A stretch of 64,000 nt of DNA, from NCBI GenBank assembly GCA_032622095.1, contig CP136065.1, positions 219,398,151-219,462,150 of the forward strand. Direction: 5' to 3'. The position numbers and the translations under genes are program-made. Below the pieces are notes generated by a model. That model saw only the letters and a program-made list of their open reading frames with translations. It had not been told where the DNA came from and ran no database searches. Position 1 is the stretch's first letter, and every line of letters starts with the position of its first letter. Shown piece after piece: positions 11,135-23,700 of this stretch. This stretch comes from Siphonodentalium dalli. Taxonomy: Eukaryota; Mollusca; Scaphopoda; Gadilida; Siphonodentaliidae.

Positions 11135-11285
11135 CTTCACGTACTGCTTTCTCTTCATTTTACTCATCAGAATTATATATTACCATAAAAGTTAAATAGC
11201 GGTGACAGCTCTAGATTATCCTCTCATGGTATACGGGTGCAATTTTAACAGTCGCAAATGAACCAACCGAAAATTGACCGAAAAT

Positions 11286-11513
11286 TTTACCCTTTGAGTA
11301 CCAGGGGCCTATCTAATCGGCCCTAAACCTACACAACAAGTCTGTTAAAGAATATAATAAAATATATTAAAATTGTAAAAAAAAAAATAATTAAGCCAAT
11401 GCATTCTCTTATATATGCGAGGCGACCTATGGTCGACTCGCATATATAAGAGAATGCATTGGCACAGGGTATATGGGTTGATACAAAAATCGACCTGGCA
11501 CTCAAAGGGTTAA
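11286..11513. mobile_element. P2-family MITE with one hairpin
   Basis: TTTACCCTTTGAGTACCAGG (target base changed) and CCTGGCACTCAAAGGGTTAA. One hairpin at about 11396-11463, then GGGTATATGGGTTGATACAA as in the copy at 63125. Confidence 0.87.
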
Positions 11514-11958
11514 TAAACAAAAATAGTTTTTTAGCATTGAGTTTGTTAGGAAATCTTCTGTGTAGGATGTTTTGAGATACCCCTTACCAAATAATGTATA
11601 TATGTCCGTTTAAGCTTCACGCCTACTTTATATATTCTATGTTATCTATCATAAGCGTTATTGTAGGATGCTTTTGCAACAGGTGATTCCAAGTGGATTC
11701 CGATTAAGAAGAAAAGCGAAATTGTTCATTAATTTGGTGCACAAAATATGAAGGAAAACACAACATCTCAACAATAAAACATGTCAAATGCAACATTAAT
11801 TTTGATTAGCTTAATTTTCTTAAAATCATGTAGCTTCAAAATTTACATCAGGTTATGAATGATTTAAAATCTTTCAACACAAGAAACGAATGGAAAACCC
11901 CAAAAATATCTTGCGATAAATAAAAGAAATGCATCAGTTTGTAATTTATGAAGGTACA

Positions 11959-12358
11959 TTAACCCTTTACCCAACAAAACGGCCAAAACCGGCCAAATAA
12001 AGCTTCAACAGCCTAAAATATCTTCGGTCTGTCTCAATAGAACCATACAAATATGGATATCATTGGAACCGGCTCCTTGACCACATTGTGATAGTTACAG
12101 TTATGCCCTGTGCCAATGCATTCTCTTATATATGCGAGTCGACCATAGGTCGCCTCGCATATATAAGAGAATGCATTGGCCTAAAAAAAATCTTTTTTAA
12201 ACACTTTTTACCATTTTTTCTTACATTCTTTAACAATTTTTTAATTTTTAATGTGTTAAGCCAATGCATTCTCTTATATATGCGAGGCGACCTATGGTCG
12301 ACTCGCATATATAAGAGAATGCATTGGCAAAGGGCCCTTCTGTTGGGTAAAGGGTTAA
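11959..12358. mobile_element. P1-family TTAA MITE with two hairpins, inverted relative to 10734
   Basis: TTAACCCTTTACCCAACAAA to TTGGGTAAAGGGTTAA. Same interior blocks as the copy at 10734 but in reverse order. Both hairpins are intact. Confidence 0.92.
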
Positions 12359-12399
12359 TAGATTGTACAAAAATCGGTTCCAAATGTCCTAGCTTTCTT

Positions 12400-12560
12400 T
12401 TAACCCTTCCATGAGTGGAGGCTCCTAGAATTTTGCGAAAACCCTGTGCCAAAGCATTCTCTTATATACACGAGTCTCCCATAGGGAGCCTCACATATAT
12501 AAGAGAATACATTGGTCTAACAATATTTACCTTCAAGTTCAATAAAGTTTATTATAGAGA
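12400..12560. mobile_element. P3-family MITE, right end missing
   Basis: Starts TTAACCCTTCCATGAGTGG and has GAATTTTGCGAAAACCCTGT before a complete hairpin with a CTCCCATAGGGAG loop. The second hairpin is absent after 'caatatttaccttcaag'. Confidence 0.7.
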
Positions 12561-12632
12561 CCATTCGCAAAATCACTATTACAATTACGGATAGGATATA
12601 TTGTCCTAAGGTGTACACCCTCCCAACTTACA

Positions 12633-13386
12633 TACCTTACTCGTATTTAAATTCGCGCAGTACTATTTTTCGCGCACCCGTCGGTGCGCGAATTTAAAAC
12701 TGAGCGAAAAATAGTACGACTCCTAAGTTTAAACCAACCACTGATAAACACTAAGGCTATATGTTGATGAGTTACATGTATAGATTACGGAAGGCTGAAC
12801 CGAATATTTGGCTTGGAGTACTATAATTTATATGCGGGCAACCAACATCAAAACCATTACTGATATGTATGATTTAAGTATACAGCAGCAAATCATGGTA
12901 TCATCATTGCCGTTGAAATAAGAAATACACATATTGCTGACTGTGGATGCACGAAAGCACATTCACAACGCTAACACTTCACAGTGAACAAACATTCTAA
13001 GTTAGTCATGTCAACATGTCTGATGTAAGTTTTTTTATACGCGGTTGTGGTTTTACTTCTTTCGAGTTCATTTAAATTATGTTCATAACTATTTCAATAT
13101 CAGAATAATTATTTGGAGTGTATAAACAGCCGTCTTCACAAGACATTGTCATTTGATGATGCAGTTATGTTAAATTATACACGATGTAAAGCCACCGTGA
13201 TGGTGTTTAATATGCACGCGTATCTTCATTAACGATTAAGATCTGAAACTTTCATCAAAACTAAGCATTTTACGAAAATATTTTTATCAGTTTTGAATTC
13301 GCGCAGCAAGGTGCGCGAATTCAAAGTGCGCGAATTCAAAACTGAACGAAAAATAGTACTGCGCGAATTTAAATACGAGTAAGGTA
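12633..13386. mobile_element. Inverted-repeat element with TACCTTACTCGTATTTAAAT ends
   Basis: Left TACCTTACTCGTATTTAAAT and right ATTTAAATACGAGTAAGGTA. Subterminal 'gcgcgaattcaaa' blocks repeat several times within the right arm. The middle is AT-rich without open frames. Confidence 0.75.
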
Positions 13387-13392
13387 CGATGG

Positions 13393-13869
13393 TTAAAGGT
13401 ACTCAACCCGATAAAACTCCTCTCAATTACTATTTCAATGGCTTCGGGGGTCAAAAATATTTGATTCGAGTCGAGGAAGTCACCCATCAAAGCTCAGATT
13501 TGTTAGATATCGATTTTAGAAATCTATTATTTTTCATTATCGGGAATACTATCTGGCCCAGAACTCAGTCAAAATTGCGTTAAAATTACCACTTGATTTT
13601 AGAGTTATCCATCCTTGTCTGTTTGAATAGATTTGGAGTACACATCCAGAGCAGATTACGGCAGTTGTTAGTACTCATCTCGAGTTTATAACAAATTTCA
13701 AAAATCAATATCTAATAACTCTGAGCTTTGTTTGATGGGTTCCTCGACTCGAATCAAATATTTTTTACCCCCAAAGCCAAAGAAATAGTAATATAGGACC
13801 CTCTGAACGGATTGTTGTTGTTGGAATCTGTTGAGATGGAGACCCTCTTTACGGGTTGAGTACCTTTAA
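13393..13869. mobile_element. TTAA-flanked palindromic element with TTAAAGGTACTCAACCC ends
   Basis: TTAAAGGTACTCAACCCG to GGGTTGAGTACCTTTAA. The arms share 'atttgattcgagtcgagga' and its complement. A second copy is at 28389-28819. Confidence 0.85.
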
Positions 13870-14276
13870 TTGGTGAGATGGCTTATGCCCCACTCTATTC
13901 AGTTACACATATTGTTGATGGAAAAAGTAATGTGTGTCTCTGTCAGATCCAATGTTCTTATCCGTGTGTTATACACCACACGGATAATGCTAGTGCGTCC
14001 TTCAGCAGGACCTGTGGCATATCCACGACACATCTGCACATAATTTAACTAAGTGGGTTATATTTCGACACAAGAACCCCCATGCAGCATAAGGATCAAA
14101 TTTTTGGCTGTATATGTATACTGGCAGGATATTGTCCATACCCGTAATCATGATTTTGCGAAAGGTCTCTAATATACTCAATGACATTATTACGTATACA
14201 CACGACAGGACCCTATTAAAGCAAAGCTTGTTGATATGGAAGGGCCTTATGGTAATGCATTATTCACATTCATTTA

Positions 14277-14543
14277 CAAGCCTTGAAATAGGGTGTCTGT
14301 CATTTGCAGAATGAGGTCCCCAGAGGGTGAATTTAGTGATGCTACCCCGCATAGCAGGCTAGCATCACCAAATTCACCCTCTGAGGACCTCATTCTGCTT
14401 ACACCTCAGCAGAATGAGGTTCCCAGAGGGTGAATTTAGTGATGCTACCCCGCATAGCAGGCTAGCATCACCAAATTCACCCTCTGAGGACCTCATTCTG
14501 CTTACACCTCAGCAGAATGAGGTTCCCAGAGGGTGAATTTGGT
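14277..14543. mobile_element. rep-A MITE, right end lost
   Basis: Starts CAAGCCTTGAAATAGGGTGT. It contains three successive half-modules: a 115-bp module is nearly exactly duplicated from 14303 to 14518. It breaks off at 14543 into a partial P3 element. Confidence 0.8.
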
Positions 14544-14660
14544 TATCTTGACCTTGTAAGCCAGTGCTTTCTCTTATATTTGTGAGGCTCCCTATGGAAG
14601 ACTCGTATATATAAAAGAATGCACTGGCACAGGGTCTTTATTGCTGCCCCAGCACAGCTC
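14544..14660. mobile_element. P3-family MITE fragment with one hairpin
   Basis: 'cttgaccttgtaagccagtg' and then a hairpin with a GGCTCCCTATGG loop, as in other P3 copies. The P3 ends are missing. Confidence 0.65.
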
Positions 14661-15004
14661 CCATCTGACACTCTAATTTGACAATGCCCAAAATCCTACA
14701 AAAATTGACTTTAGTTGTACTTATTCTTTTGTCATTGCCACGCAATTAGATATATTTATATTGTGTGTTTAAACTGGTTAATTAACGGTTTATTAATTCA
14801 TGCATGTCACTATAATCAATCAATAATCAATATAATCAGTGGATTTATTCGGACTGCCCAGAAATCTGAATTACAACATTAACTTCACTCCGAAAACCTT
14901 TAAGACAAATAACTCAGTAAAAAAATTGTAAATACTTTAACATTCAGATAAAAATTTGAATTACAACAATGTTAACTTCACATCAAAAACCGTTAAGACG
15001 ACTA

Positions 15005-15790
15005 GGTAACTGTAATTTACTAGCCTGGTTTACGAATCAATCCTAGAACTTTTTCCTTCATATTGCCATATGCTTTTTTGTTTACGATCATGATAACTAA
15101 AATACAAAGCATGTAGCATAGAAAATAGTTGAATGTAGAGTCTGTTCTTCTGTTTTCTCTCTTTTCTTCACCTATTCCATAATTGAAACTGTTTTATGGA
15201 AAGAAATGACTCAAGTTAATTTTGTAGTTTGTATAAAACATAATTTTCAAAAATATTTTGAAATTCATGTAGTTTCTGTTTGGGGTGCTTTTTCCAACCC
15301 AAATATTCCTAAACCAAGCTTAATATTGTTGTGGCCTCACCTCAGTAAATTGCAAAATACTTCAAGCAACATCTAATGCAACAGCAATTTATAATAACCT
15401 GGTTTTTAACACTTCCCACAACTTTTTCCTCAATATTGTAAAATAAAAAATTTATATGATTGGTTTTTGTCCGTACTGATTAAGATATGAAGCATGTGGT
15501 CAGTGGTGAAGAAAATATTTGATGGCAAAGTATTATTTTTTTTTGTATCAGCTTCTTTTCCATTATTTATACAGTTTTATGTAATGAAATACCTCAATTT
15601 ATTTTATAATTTGAGTAAAACTTATCATATTAAAAATTAAAAAATCTTCTGAAATTAATGGACAGTTCTGCTAATTATTGTGGTGGTGATGCATAATTAT
15701 ATTACATGTATTTTTTTTTTCCTCTCCTGCATCTACGTTTTTTCAACCCAAATGTTCGTAAACCAGGCTATAATATCGCTGTGGTGATGA
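15005..15790. repeat. Two degenerate direct copies of a ~390-bp unit
   Basis: 'agcctggtttacgaa', 'actttttcctyaatattg', 'cagttttatgkaaagaaat' and 'caacccaaatrttcgtaaacc' recur in the same order from about 15020 and about 15400. Divergence is high. No coding potential. Confidence 0.6.
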
Positions 15791-16394
15791 AAATGATGTT
15801 TCTTAGAAACTTTGCTGGTAGGGATTATTTCTTGTTCTCCCTACATTGTTGACTAGAACCGTATTTATTTTCCCAGAAAATATATTTTGAAAAATAATGT
15901 TTTATTTACTATCTTATAAAACTATAAGAAAGAACTTGGGTTGATGAATTTATGAAGCCTTTGTCATAAATATTGAAGACTACTTTATTATAGTGTTTGT
16001 AGCACACTCTTCAATATGCATTCAATAATTTATATAAATTCTAATTTCATAAATGTACTGTATACACCCATCAGTAAGCCCATCCTTGAGGATAAGCCCA
16101 GTCTATGTTTTTGCTCCCAATAAAAATCATGGGTTGGTTCACAAAGATAAGCCCACCCCCATTTTTAGAACTAGAGACCCAGTATTATTGATGTCGGATT
16201 AACTCTGAATGAATATGACAAAAATTCATGCATAAAGATAGCATTACTCTTTGTTACTCCAGCTAATTTTCATTGTAACTCATTAGTTCAACATGCCACA
16301 TTTTGTTTCACAAAATGCTGTATTATAATATATAAGATGATCTTTGTGTCTTATTTTAAATATAAATCTAACATAATAAAACACAAAACAAATT

Positions 16395-16560
16395 ATTTCC
16401 ATAAATAGAGAATCTCACATGAGTTTCTATTTTATACGGAATTTATCAACCGAGTTCACTAAATTCGATTTGAGCCGAGGTTTAACGAGGCTCAAATAGT
16501 ATTTAGTGGACGAGGTTGATAAATTACGTATAAAATAGAACGAGTTTGAGATACCTTTTA
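16395..16560. mobile_element. Imperfect palindrome with TCTCACATGAGTTTCTATTTT ends reduced to 'ttctattttatacg' pairs
   Basis: The left arm 'ttctattttatacggaattt' and 'gttcactaaattcgatttgag' are mirrored by the right arm across 'gccgaggtttaacgaggc'. Probably a small MITE; boundaries are uncertain. Confidence 0.6.
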
Positions 16561-16743
16561 TCACATGATCAAATAAACGCGAAGTATTGTTCGAAAACAA
16601 CAATCATAAACTTCAGCAATCGCAAGTCATTTAAATAATGGAGTGATGTCATCGCACGCGCTAATATTACATGTGTGTCTTACCAATAATTATGAAGCTG
16701 GTTTTGTGGGTTAATTATGTGATAAAATAAAATAATATACATA

Positions 16744-17179
16744 CAAGCCTGAGTTTAGTGTGTCTGTCATTTGCAGAATGAGTTCCCCAGAGGGTAATAT
16801 AGAAATGCTATCCCACATAGTGGGCTAGACCCTCTTGGAACCTCATTCTGCATGGCCTCATCTGCTATTGGAGACATAGACTCAGATTGAAGTTCCCAAA
16901 TGGTGAATATTGTGATGAATACCAATTGGGAACCTCGGTTATACATTGGTCATCTGCCAATTTTAGAGAAACTAAACTAAAAAGAAATAGAATCTATATG
17001 AAGAAGATTCTATAGAAATTTGAAAATAAAGAACTTTTGAGAGAAGATGAGGCCTAAGCAGATTGAGGTCCCCAGAGGGTAAATTTGGAGATGCTAGCCC
17101 ACTATGCGTGATAGCATCACTAAATTCACCCTCTGGGCACCTCATTCTGCAAATGACAGGCCCACTAAACCCAGGCTTG
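16744..17179. mobile_element. rep-A MITE, long form
   Basis: Starts CAAGCCTGAGTTTAGTGTG and ends CACTAAACCCAGGCTTG. The unique middle matches the copies at 96, 26332 and 62640. Flanking 8-mers TATACATA and TATATAGT agree at only five positions. Confidence 0.82.
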
Positions 17180-17183
17180 TATA

Positions 17184-17432
17184 TAGTAATGCTCTAATTA
17201 ATCGACTTCTTAACCACAGCAGAGTTATGGGTAACTTTTCAGGATTTAGTCGGAAATATGGCTTGTTGCCATTCATCGGAAAGCTCTCAGTGAGAGCTTT
17301 CCGATGAATGGCAACAAGCCATAGTGAGAGCTTTCCGATGAATGGCAACAAGCCATATTTCCGACTAAATCCTGAAAAGTTAACCATAATTCTGCTGTGG
17401 TTAAGAAGTCTATTAATTAGGGCATTACTGTA
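17184..17432. mobile_element. rep-B palindrome (Tc1/mariner-like MITE) with duplicated centre
   Basis: Ends TAGTAATGCTCTAATTAATC and the complement ending GGGCATTACTGTA. Arms carry 'ttaaccacagcagaattatg' and 'ggatttagtcggaaatatgg'. The central 'gctttccgatgaatggcaac' unit occurs one extra time, making it longer than its relatives. Confidence 0.85.
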
Positions 17433-17652
17433 CATAATGATTCATATAAAACATAACATTAGATTAGCATTATGAATGCAAACTGAGATTTTGCATGTGG
17501 GGGTCCTCGAAGTAAGCCCAGTCCAAAGTCTAAAGATTCATGGTCCCCCCATCCCGGGCTTACTGATGGGTGTATACAGTAATAGAAACACATATCATTT
17601 CTTAAGTATAGCAATCACAGTTGTTCACAATTCTCTTCAGTTTTGTTCCAGC

Positions 17653-17773
17653 TTATTCCGGTACGAGTCCTGCTCCCTCCACATATTGGTTATATAAACC
17701 TGCAGCGATGGCACCAAGTGCTGAAGATATTAGCACGAAAATGGCAACACCAGCCAAAATAAATCCAGGCAAT
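17653..17773 (-). CDS. MGST2: MGST2-like exon 5 (last helix and stop)
   Basis: Begins after 'cgtttacag' and encodes RLPGFILAGVAIFVLISSAL followed by a polar tail ending GLVPE and TAA. Small residues (Ala, Gly) pack the helix as expected for the fourth MAPEG helix. No clear AATAAA was found in the next 200 nt. Confidence 0.88.
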
Positions 17774-20700
17774 CTGTAAACGAAGAGAACGATTGTCACT
17801 TAGAATTGAAGGAAAATTTTCTTCAAACTTGACACTTGTAACCAGAAAAAAACTTGTAAGATGAATTATTTCTCAAAAATAAACAAAAAGTTATTCCATA
17901 TCATATAACCAATTACCAAAGAGCTATAGTAATGCCCTAAATAATCGACTCCTTAACCACAGCAGAATTATGGGTAATTTTTCCAGATTTATTCAGAAAT
18001 ATGGCTTTTTGCCATTCATCGGAAAGCTCTCAGTGAGAGCTTCCGATGAATGGCAACAAGCTATATTTCCGACTAAATCCTGAAAAATTACCAATAATTC
18101 TGCTGTGGTTAAGGAGTCGACTATATAGGGCATTACAGTATGACACCCATAAATCATTTAATTCCAATCTTTGGAGCGTGAACCCAGCTCATTGGTCTTA
18201 CCTTCCCTTCACACTGTGGATGTACCCTTCAAAGTAAAGCTGTCTTCCACAAAGATAGATAATGCCTACTATACAGGCAAATCCTGAAATGTAATAAGGG
18301 AAATCGTCAAATAATAAATACCAAATTATAAGATGGATAATGCCTACTATACAGGCAAATCCTGAAATGTAATAAGGGAAATCGTCAAATAATAAATACC
18401 AAATTATAAGATGGATAATGCCTACTATACAGGCAAATCCTGAAATGTAATAAGGGAAATCGTCAAATAATAAATACCAAATTATAAGATGGATAATGCC
18501 TACTATACAGGCAAATCCTGAAATGTAATAAGGGAAATCGTCAAATAATAAATACCAAATTATAAGATGGATAATGCCTACTATACAGGCAAATCCTGAA
18601 ATGTAATAAGGGAAATCGTCAAATAATAAATACCAAATTATAAGATGGATAATGCCTACTATACAGGCAAATCCTGAAATGTAATAAGGGAAATTGTCAA
18701 ATAATAAATATCAAATTATAAGATGGATAATGCCTACTATACAGGCAAATCCTGAAATGTAATAAAGGAAATCGTCAAATAATAAATACCAAATTATAAG
18801 ATGGATAATGCCTACTATACAGGCAAATCCTGAAATGTAATAAGGGAAATCATCAAATAATAAATATCAAATTATAAGATGGATAATGCCTACTATACAG
18901 GCAAATCCTGAAATGTTATGGGGCCAAATCCCGAAATTGTAATTACCAAATTATAATTTTGTCTTCAAACTTCTTGATTTTTAGACCAAATTTCCTTGAT
19001 CTTTGCCAGCCTGTGTGACAACCACTGGTGAAGTTCCATTATGTGCCTTTCCTATAGTGCACTTTTCCAAGTGTAGCAAGCACATTATTATTTTCTTGGA
19101 TCATTTATATTGCTGATGGACAGGTATGCTTTAAGACAATCAGTGTTTACAACAGTATCATATTTTCCTTTATGCATGATCCTACCCTTATTCGATTCAA
19201 TACACCCATTCTATAAATTGTGATATGCAATGTTTGTTGCATAACAGGAAATAGTGCGAAGTGACCTTTGACTTCCCGTTTGTCATCTGTAAAAATTATG
19301 TATACTACGTCTAAAAATAATATTTTTCCAACAAACTTTAATGAATGAAGAGTTTAAAAAGTTATTTCACTATTAAATGTACACCATTAAATACGTCAAA
19401 GAGTCTTTATTTATCAGGGACTATTTCTTTACTCGGGCAAACAATGCATTGTTGCATGAAACATCACCGCAGGCCTTATAGAAGCCGATGTTAGTTTCAT
19501 ATCCCATTTGTTGATTTAAGTAAGTTTTATGAATGTTTTGGATCATGCAATAAATAAAATCTACAACTCGTCCCCATTTTATAGCGGAATTTACAAAACT
19601 CTTCCAGTAAATTAGGTCTAGATTTCGCCAAAGGCTCGGTCCAGACCTAATTTACTGGACTTGTTTCGTAAATTCCGCTATAAACTGGGGATTCATTGTA
19701 GATCCCCTATTTATACATTGAGCTATTAGCCATGATCCGTTCACATACAGTAATGCCCTAAGTAATCGAATCCTTAAACACAGCAGAATTATGGGTAACT
19801 TTTCAGGATTTAGTCGGAAATATGGCTTGTTGCCATTCATCAGAAAGCTCTCCCCGAGAGCTTTCCAATGAATGGCAACAAGTCAAGCCATATTTCCGAC
19901 TAAATCCTGAAAAGTTACCCATTTAGTGGGCGCCTAACTCTGAATGACATATATGAACAGTTACCATTTAGTGGGCGCCTAACTCTGAATGATATATATG
20001 AAAGCTCTCCCCGTCTAAGACTTTAACCCAAGCTTTACTAGATGGATTCTCCCACGCAGTTATAAAAGTGTATATTGGAATGGTCTATTATTCATATGGA
20101 GGGGTGTTCGGGGGAAATTAGCAGCCGGCAGACAAACCAAAAGATATTGCAATTGTGCAGAATGATTCTTACACATTGGGGAAAATGTTCAGATAATAAG
20201 TTCAACAAACGACCTATGGTTGAACTTGTTATCTGAACATTTCCTATGGGAACTACTCGTCAATGAGTATTTAGTATAGAAAGTGTTAAAGATGGATTAT
20301 CTCTTTAAATAACAAATTTGAAATAGTTGCGTGGGTATAAAATAATAAATATGAACTGAAGACCCCTGTCCGGAAAGGCTTCTATCAATTAATATTTTAT
20401 TGGGCCCGTTTATTTGTCTATTTTTAGAACAGACCATTCGGGTGATACCATATAGAGATAGAGAGCATTAGGCTGTTCCTATGGCTACGTACCGAATGTC
20501 AAATGTCCCAGATTGATTGGTTGTATTGTTTTATTCCATAAGCGATAATGACTTATAATTAACGTTAATTTGTGACAAAATTGCACAATACAATTTCTGT
20601 CTCTGTTAACAGTAACTACTATTGTTCGTTAGCTAAACAACCACACCTTTTTAGACCAGAAATATTCTAAATAAAAGTTTTATTATTAATCGATAGAAGC

Positions 20701-23700
20701 ATTTCCGGACATGAGTCTTCGATTCAGATCTAATATTTTATACCCCGTTAACTACATTAATGCCCTAAGTAATCGACCTCTTAACCACAGCAGAATTATG
20801 GTTAACTTTTCAGGATTTAGTCGGAAATATGGCTTGTTGCCATTCATCGGAAAGCTCTCACTGAGAGCTTTCCGATGAATGGCAACAAGCCATATTTCCG
20901 ACTAAATCCTGAAAAGTTACCCATAATTCTGCTGTGGTCAAGAGGTCGATTACTTAGGGCGTTACTGTATATAATACATGTTTACAAAGAGATAATCCAC
21001 CTTTAAATAGTAATCATTGCTTTACTCTAATTTTATTAACGTACCTTGATGAAAAAATAAACCAGACATCCACATGACTGTCATAAATGCTGGATAAAAC
21101 TCAACTGTGTTCTGGCTGAAAGCAGAGGAGAATAATAAGATGTATATATGCTTTTAAACCTCCAAATTTGTTTTAATATAATTATACCCCCATCCCAAAA
21201 GATGGGGGTTTACGTCTGTCTGTCTTTCTAGCCGTCTGTAGGGACGTCCGTCCATCCATCCGTCCATCTGCTCATATATCTCAACTGACATTGTTCACAT
21301 TTTCTGTTCAAGAGTTATCCCTCTTTCTTTATCTGAAAATGTTGGAGTTCCATCTGTCGTTTGTTAGAATTGTCAAGTAATTCGTTCGTTAATCACATTT
21401 TTTTTCATAATTTGGTTTCCGACCTGCCCATATTTCAATTTTCACCATGGGGGTATCCCAGTACCTGTGGTGCAACCTCTTGTTTTGTGTAACTATTGGT
21501 TTTGCCTCACAGAACTTTTTAGTGGGATATAATCTGGGGGGGGGGGGGGAGCAGTCTGCAAAATAATTCCGTACATAGGGGTGAAACAAAACTATATTGT
21601 TTTCCTCCAACAAATTGGGGACCCGTCCTCTTTTTCCATAATTTTTACATTTATAGCTGCTTTGTAAAATGAAATAACGATTGTCTGCTGATAACTGGAA
21701 TATTTAGGCATCACCATGTGATTGTTCTATCTTGTGATATTTTATATTGTTAGGCCAATGTATTCTCTAATATAATTAAGTGAGGATTCCTGTGGGAGAC
21801 TCGCATATGTAAGAGAATGCATTGGCATAGGGTTTTCACAAAAAATCAGGAAGCTTGATCGAGTCATGGAAGGATTAAACGGGGGTGTCAAATGAGTTCC
21901 CAGTACAGTGTTTCAGACACCTTTGAAAGAACACTCCGATCAGTACTCATTTAATATGCACCAACCACAGAGTGTGGCAGCAGAGCTTGGCACCGAACAT
22001 ATCTCCACTCAAGCCTTGAAATAGTGAGCCTGTCATTTGCAGAATGAGGTCCCCAGAGGGTGAATTTAGTGATGCTATCCCGCACAGCGGGCTAGCATCA
22101 CCGAATTCACCCTCTGGGAACCTCATTCTGCTTACACCTCAGCAGAATGAGGTTCCCAGAGGGTGAATTTGGTGATGCTAGCCCGCTATGCAGGTTAGCA
22201 TCACTAAATTCACCTTCTGGGGACCTCATTCTGCAAATGACAGACACGCTATTTCAAGGCTTGTCTCCACTGTGAGAATGATAATATTGATCATCTGATA
22301 AGCACCGCTACTCTTAGTTCTTTGTGTAGTTAATATTCATGCATGACCTTCACAATGAATGATGCATGACCTTCACAATGAATGTCATTGTCGACTGCAT
22401 GCAACGATGGGCTGATCTGTCATTTATCAATCTTTTGTGTTGCATCACAATACGGTACTTGAAACAGTATTTGTTTTGGATGTGATTCGGGCTTCGTCTA
22501 GTGTCTGCAAAGTACTATTTGGTATACATGTATGTCATAATTTGTCTGGCATTGGTCAACCTCAAGATAATAGAGGATCTACAACGAGTCCCCAGTTTAT
22601 AGCGGCATTTTTAAACGTGTCCAGTAAATTAAGGATCGGTCCAGACCTAATTTACTGGATGAGTTTTATAAATTCCGCTATAAACTGGGGACGAGTTGTA
22701 AATTCTATTTATTACATAATCCAAAACCTCCATAAAACACAATTAAATCAACAAATGGGACGTGAAAACTAACATCGGCTTCTATAAGGCCTGCGATAAT
22801 GTTTCACGTAACTATATGCAATATTGTTTGCCCATGTAAAGAAACAGTCCCAGATAAATAAAGACTCTTTCACGCATTTAATGGCGTATATTTAATGAAA
22901 TAACTTTTCAAACTCTTCATTCATTAGAGTTTTGTTTGAAAAATAATGGAAGCCATACCATTTTGAGACATAGAGTATGGAATGTAAACAGACGACAAAC
23001 CGGAAGTCAAAGGTCACCTGGCACTATTTCCTGTTTGAAACAAACGTTTAATATCACAATTTATAGAATGGGTTTATTGAATGGAATAAGGGTAGGATCA
23101 TGTAATAAATAGTACAGTAATGCCCTAAGTAATCGACTTCTTAACCACAGCAGAATTATGGGTAACTTTTCAGGATTTAGTCGGAAATATGGCTTGTTGC
23201 CATTCATCGGAAAGCTCTCGGGGAGAGCTTTCCGATGAATGGCAACAAGCCATATTTCCGACTAAATCCTGAAAAGTTACCCATAATTCTGCTGTAGTTA
23301 AAGAGTTGATTACTTAGGGCATTGCTGTATATCTCACTACCTCTCTATTTTTTGTTTGAGTTGATTTTATAAAGTCATTGGTCAGTTGGTCATGAATGTC
23401 TATGTCCACCTGTCTGTCTGTTCATGTAAATGTGATACCTAAAAATCTGATCCAAGTTTCACCAAAGTTGGTTTGTGATTTATCTTTCAAAACTAAGGCA
23501 TGAGATTGAAAACAATTTCTGCCAAGATTATTTAGCTCTTATTAAGGGGTTTCCACACCTGAGCTATGTTAGGAGGTGGAAAGTTTAGATGGATCTACAC
23601 AGAAATCTACTTAAGTGTTGAGCTAGCCAGTACACCACACGAAGGAATGTATGCTATATGAAGACCACATCAAGCATATTATATAACAATAATAATGTCA

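Noticed and set aside
18253-18917. CRISPR-like array
   Set aside because: The 78-bp units are contiguous without unique spacers, in an animal genome, and coincide with an exon border.
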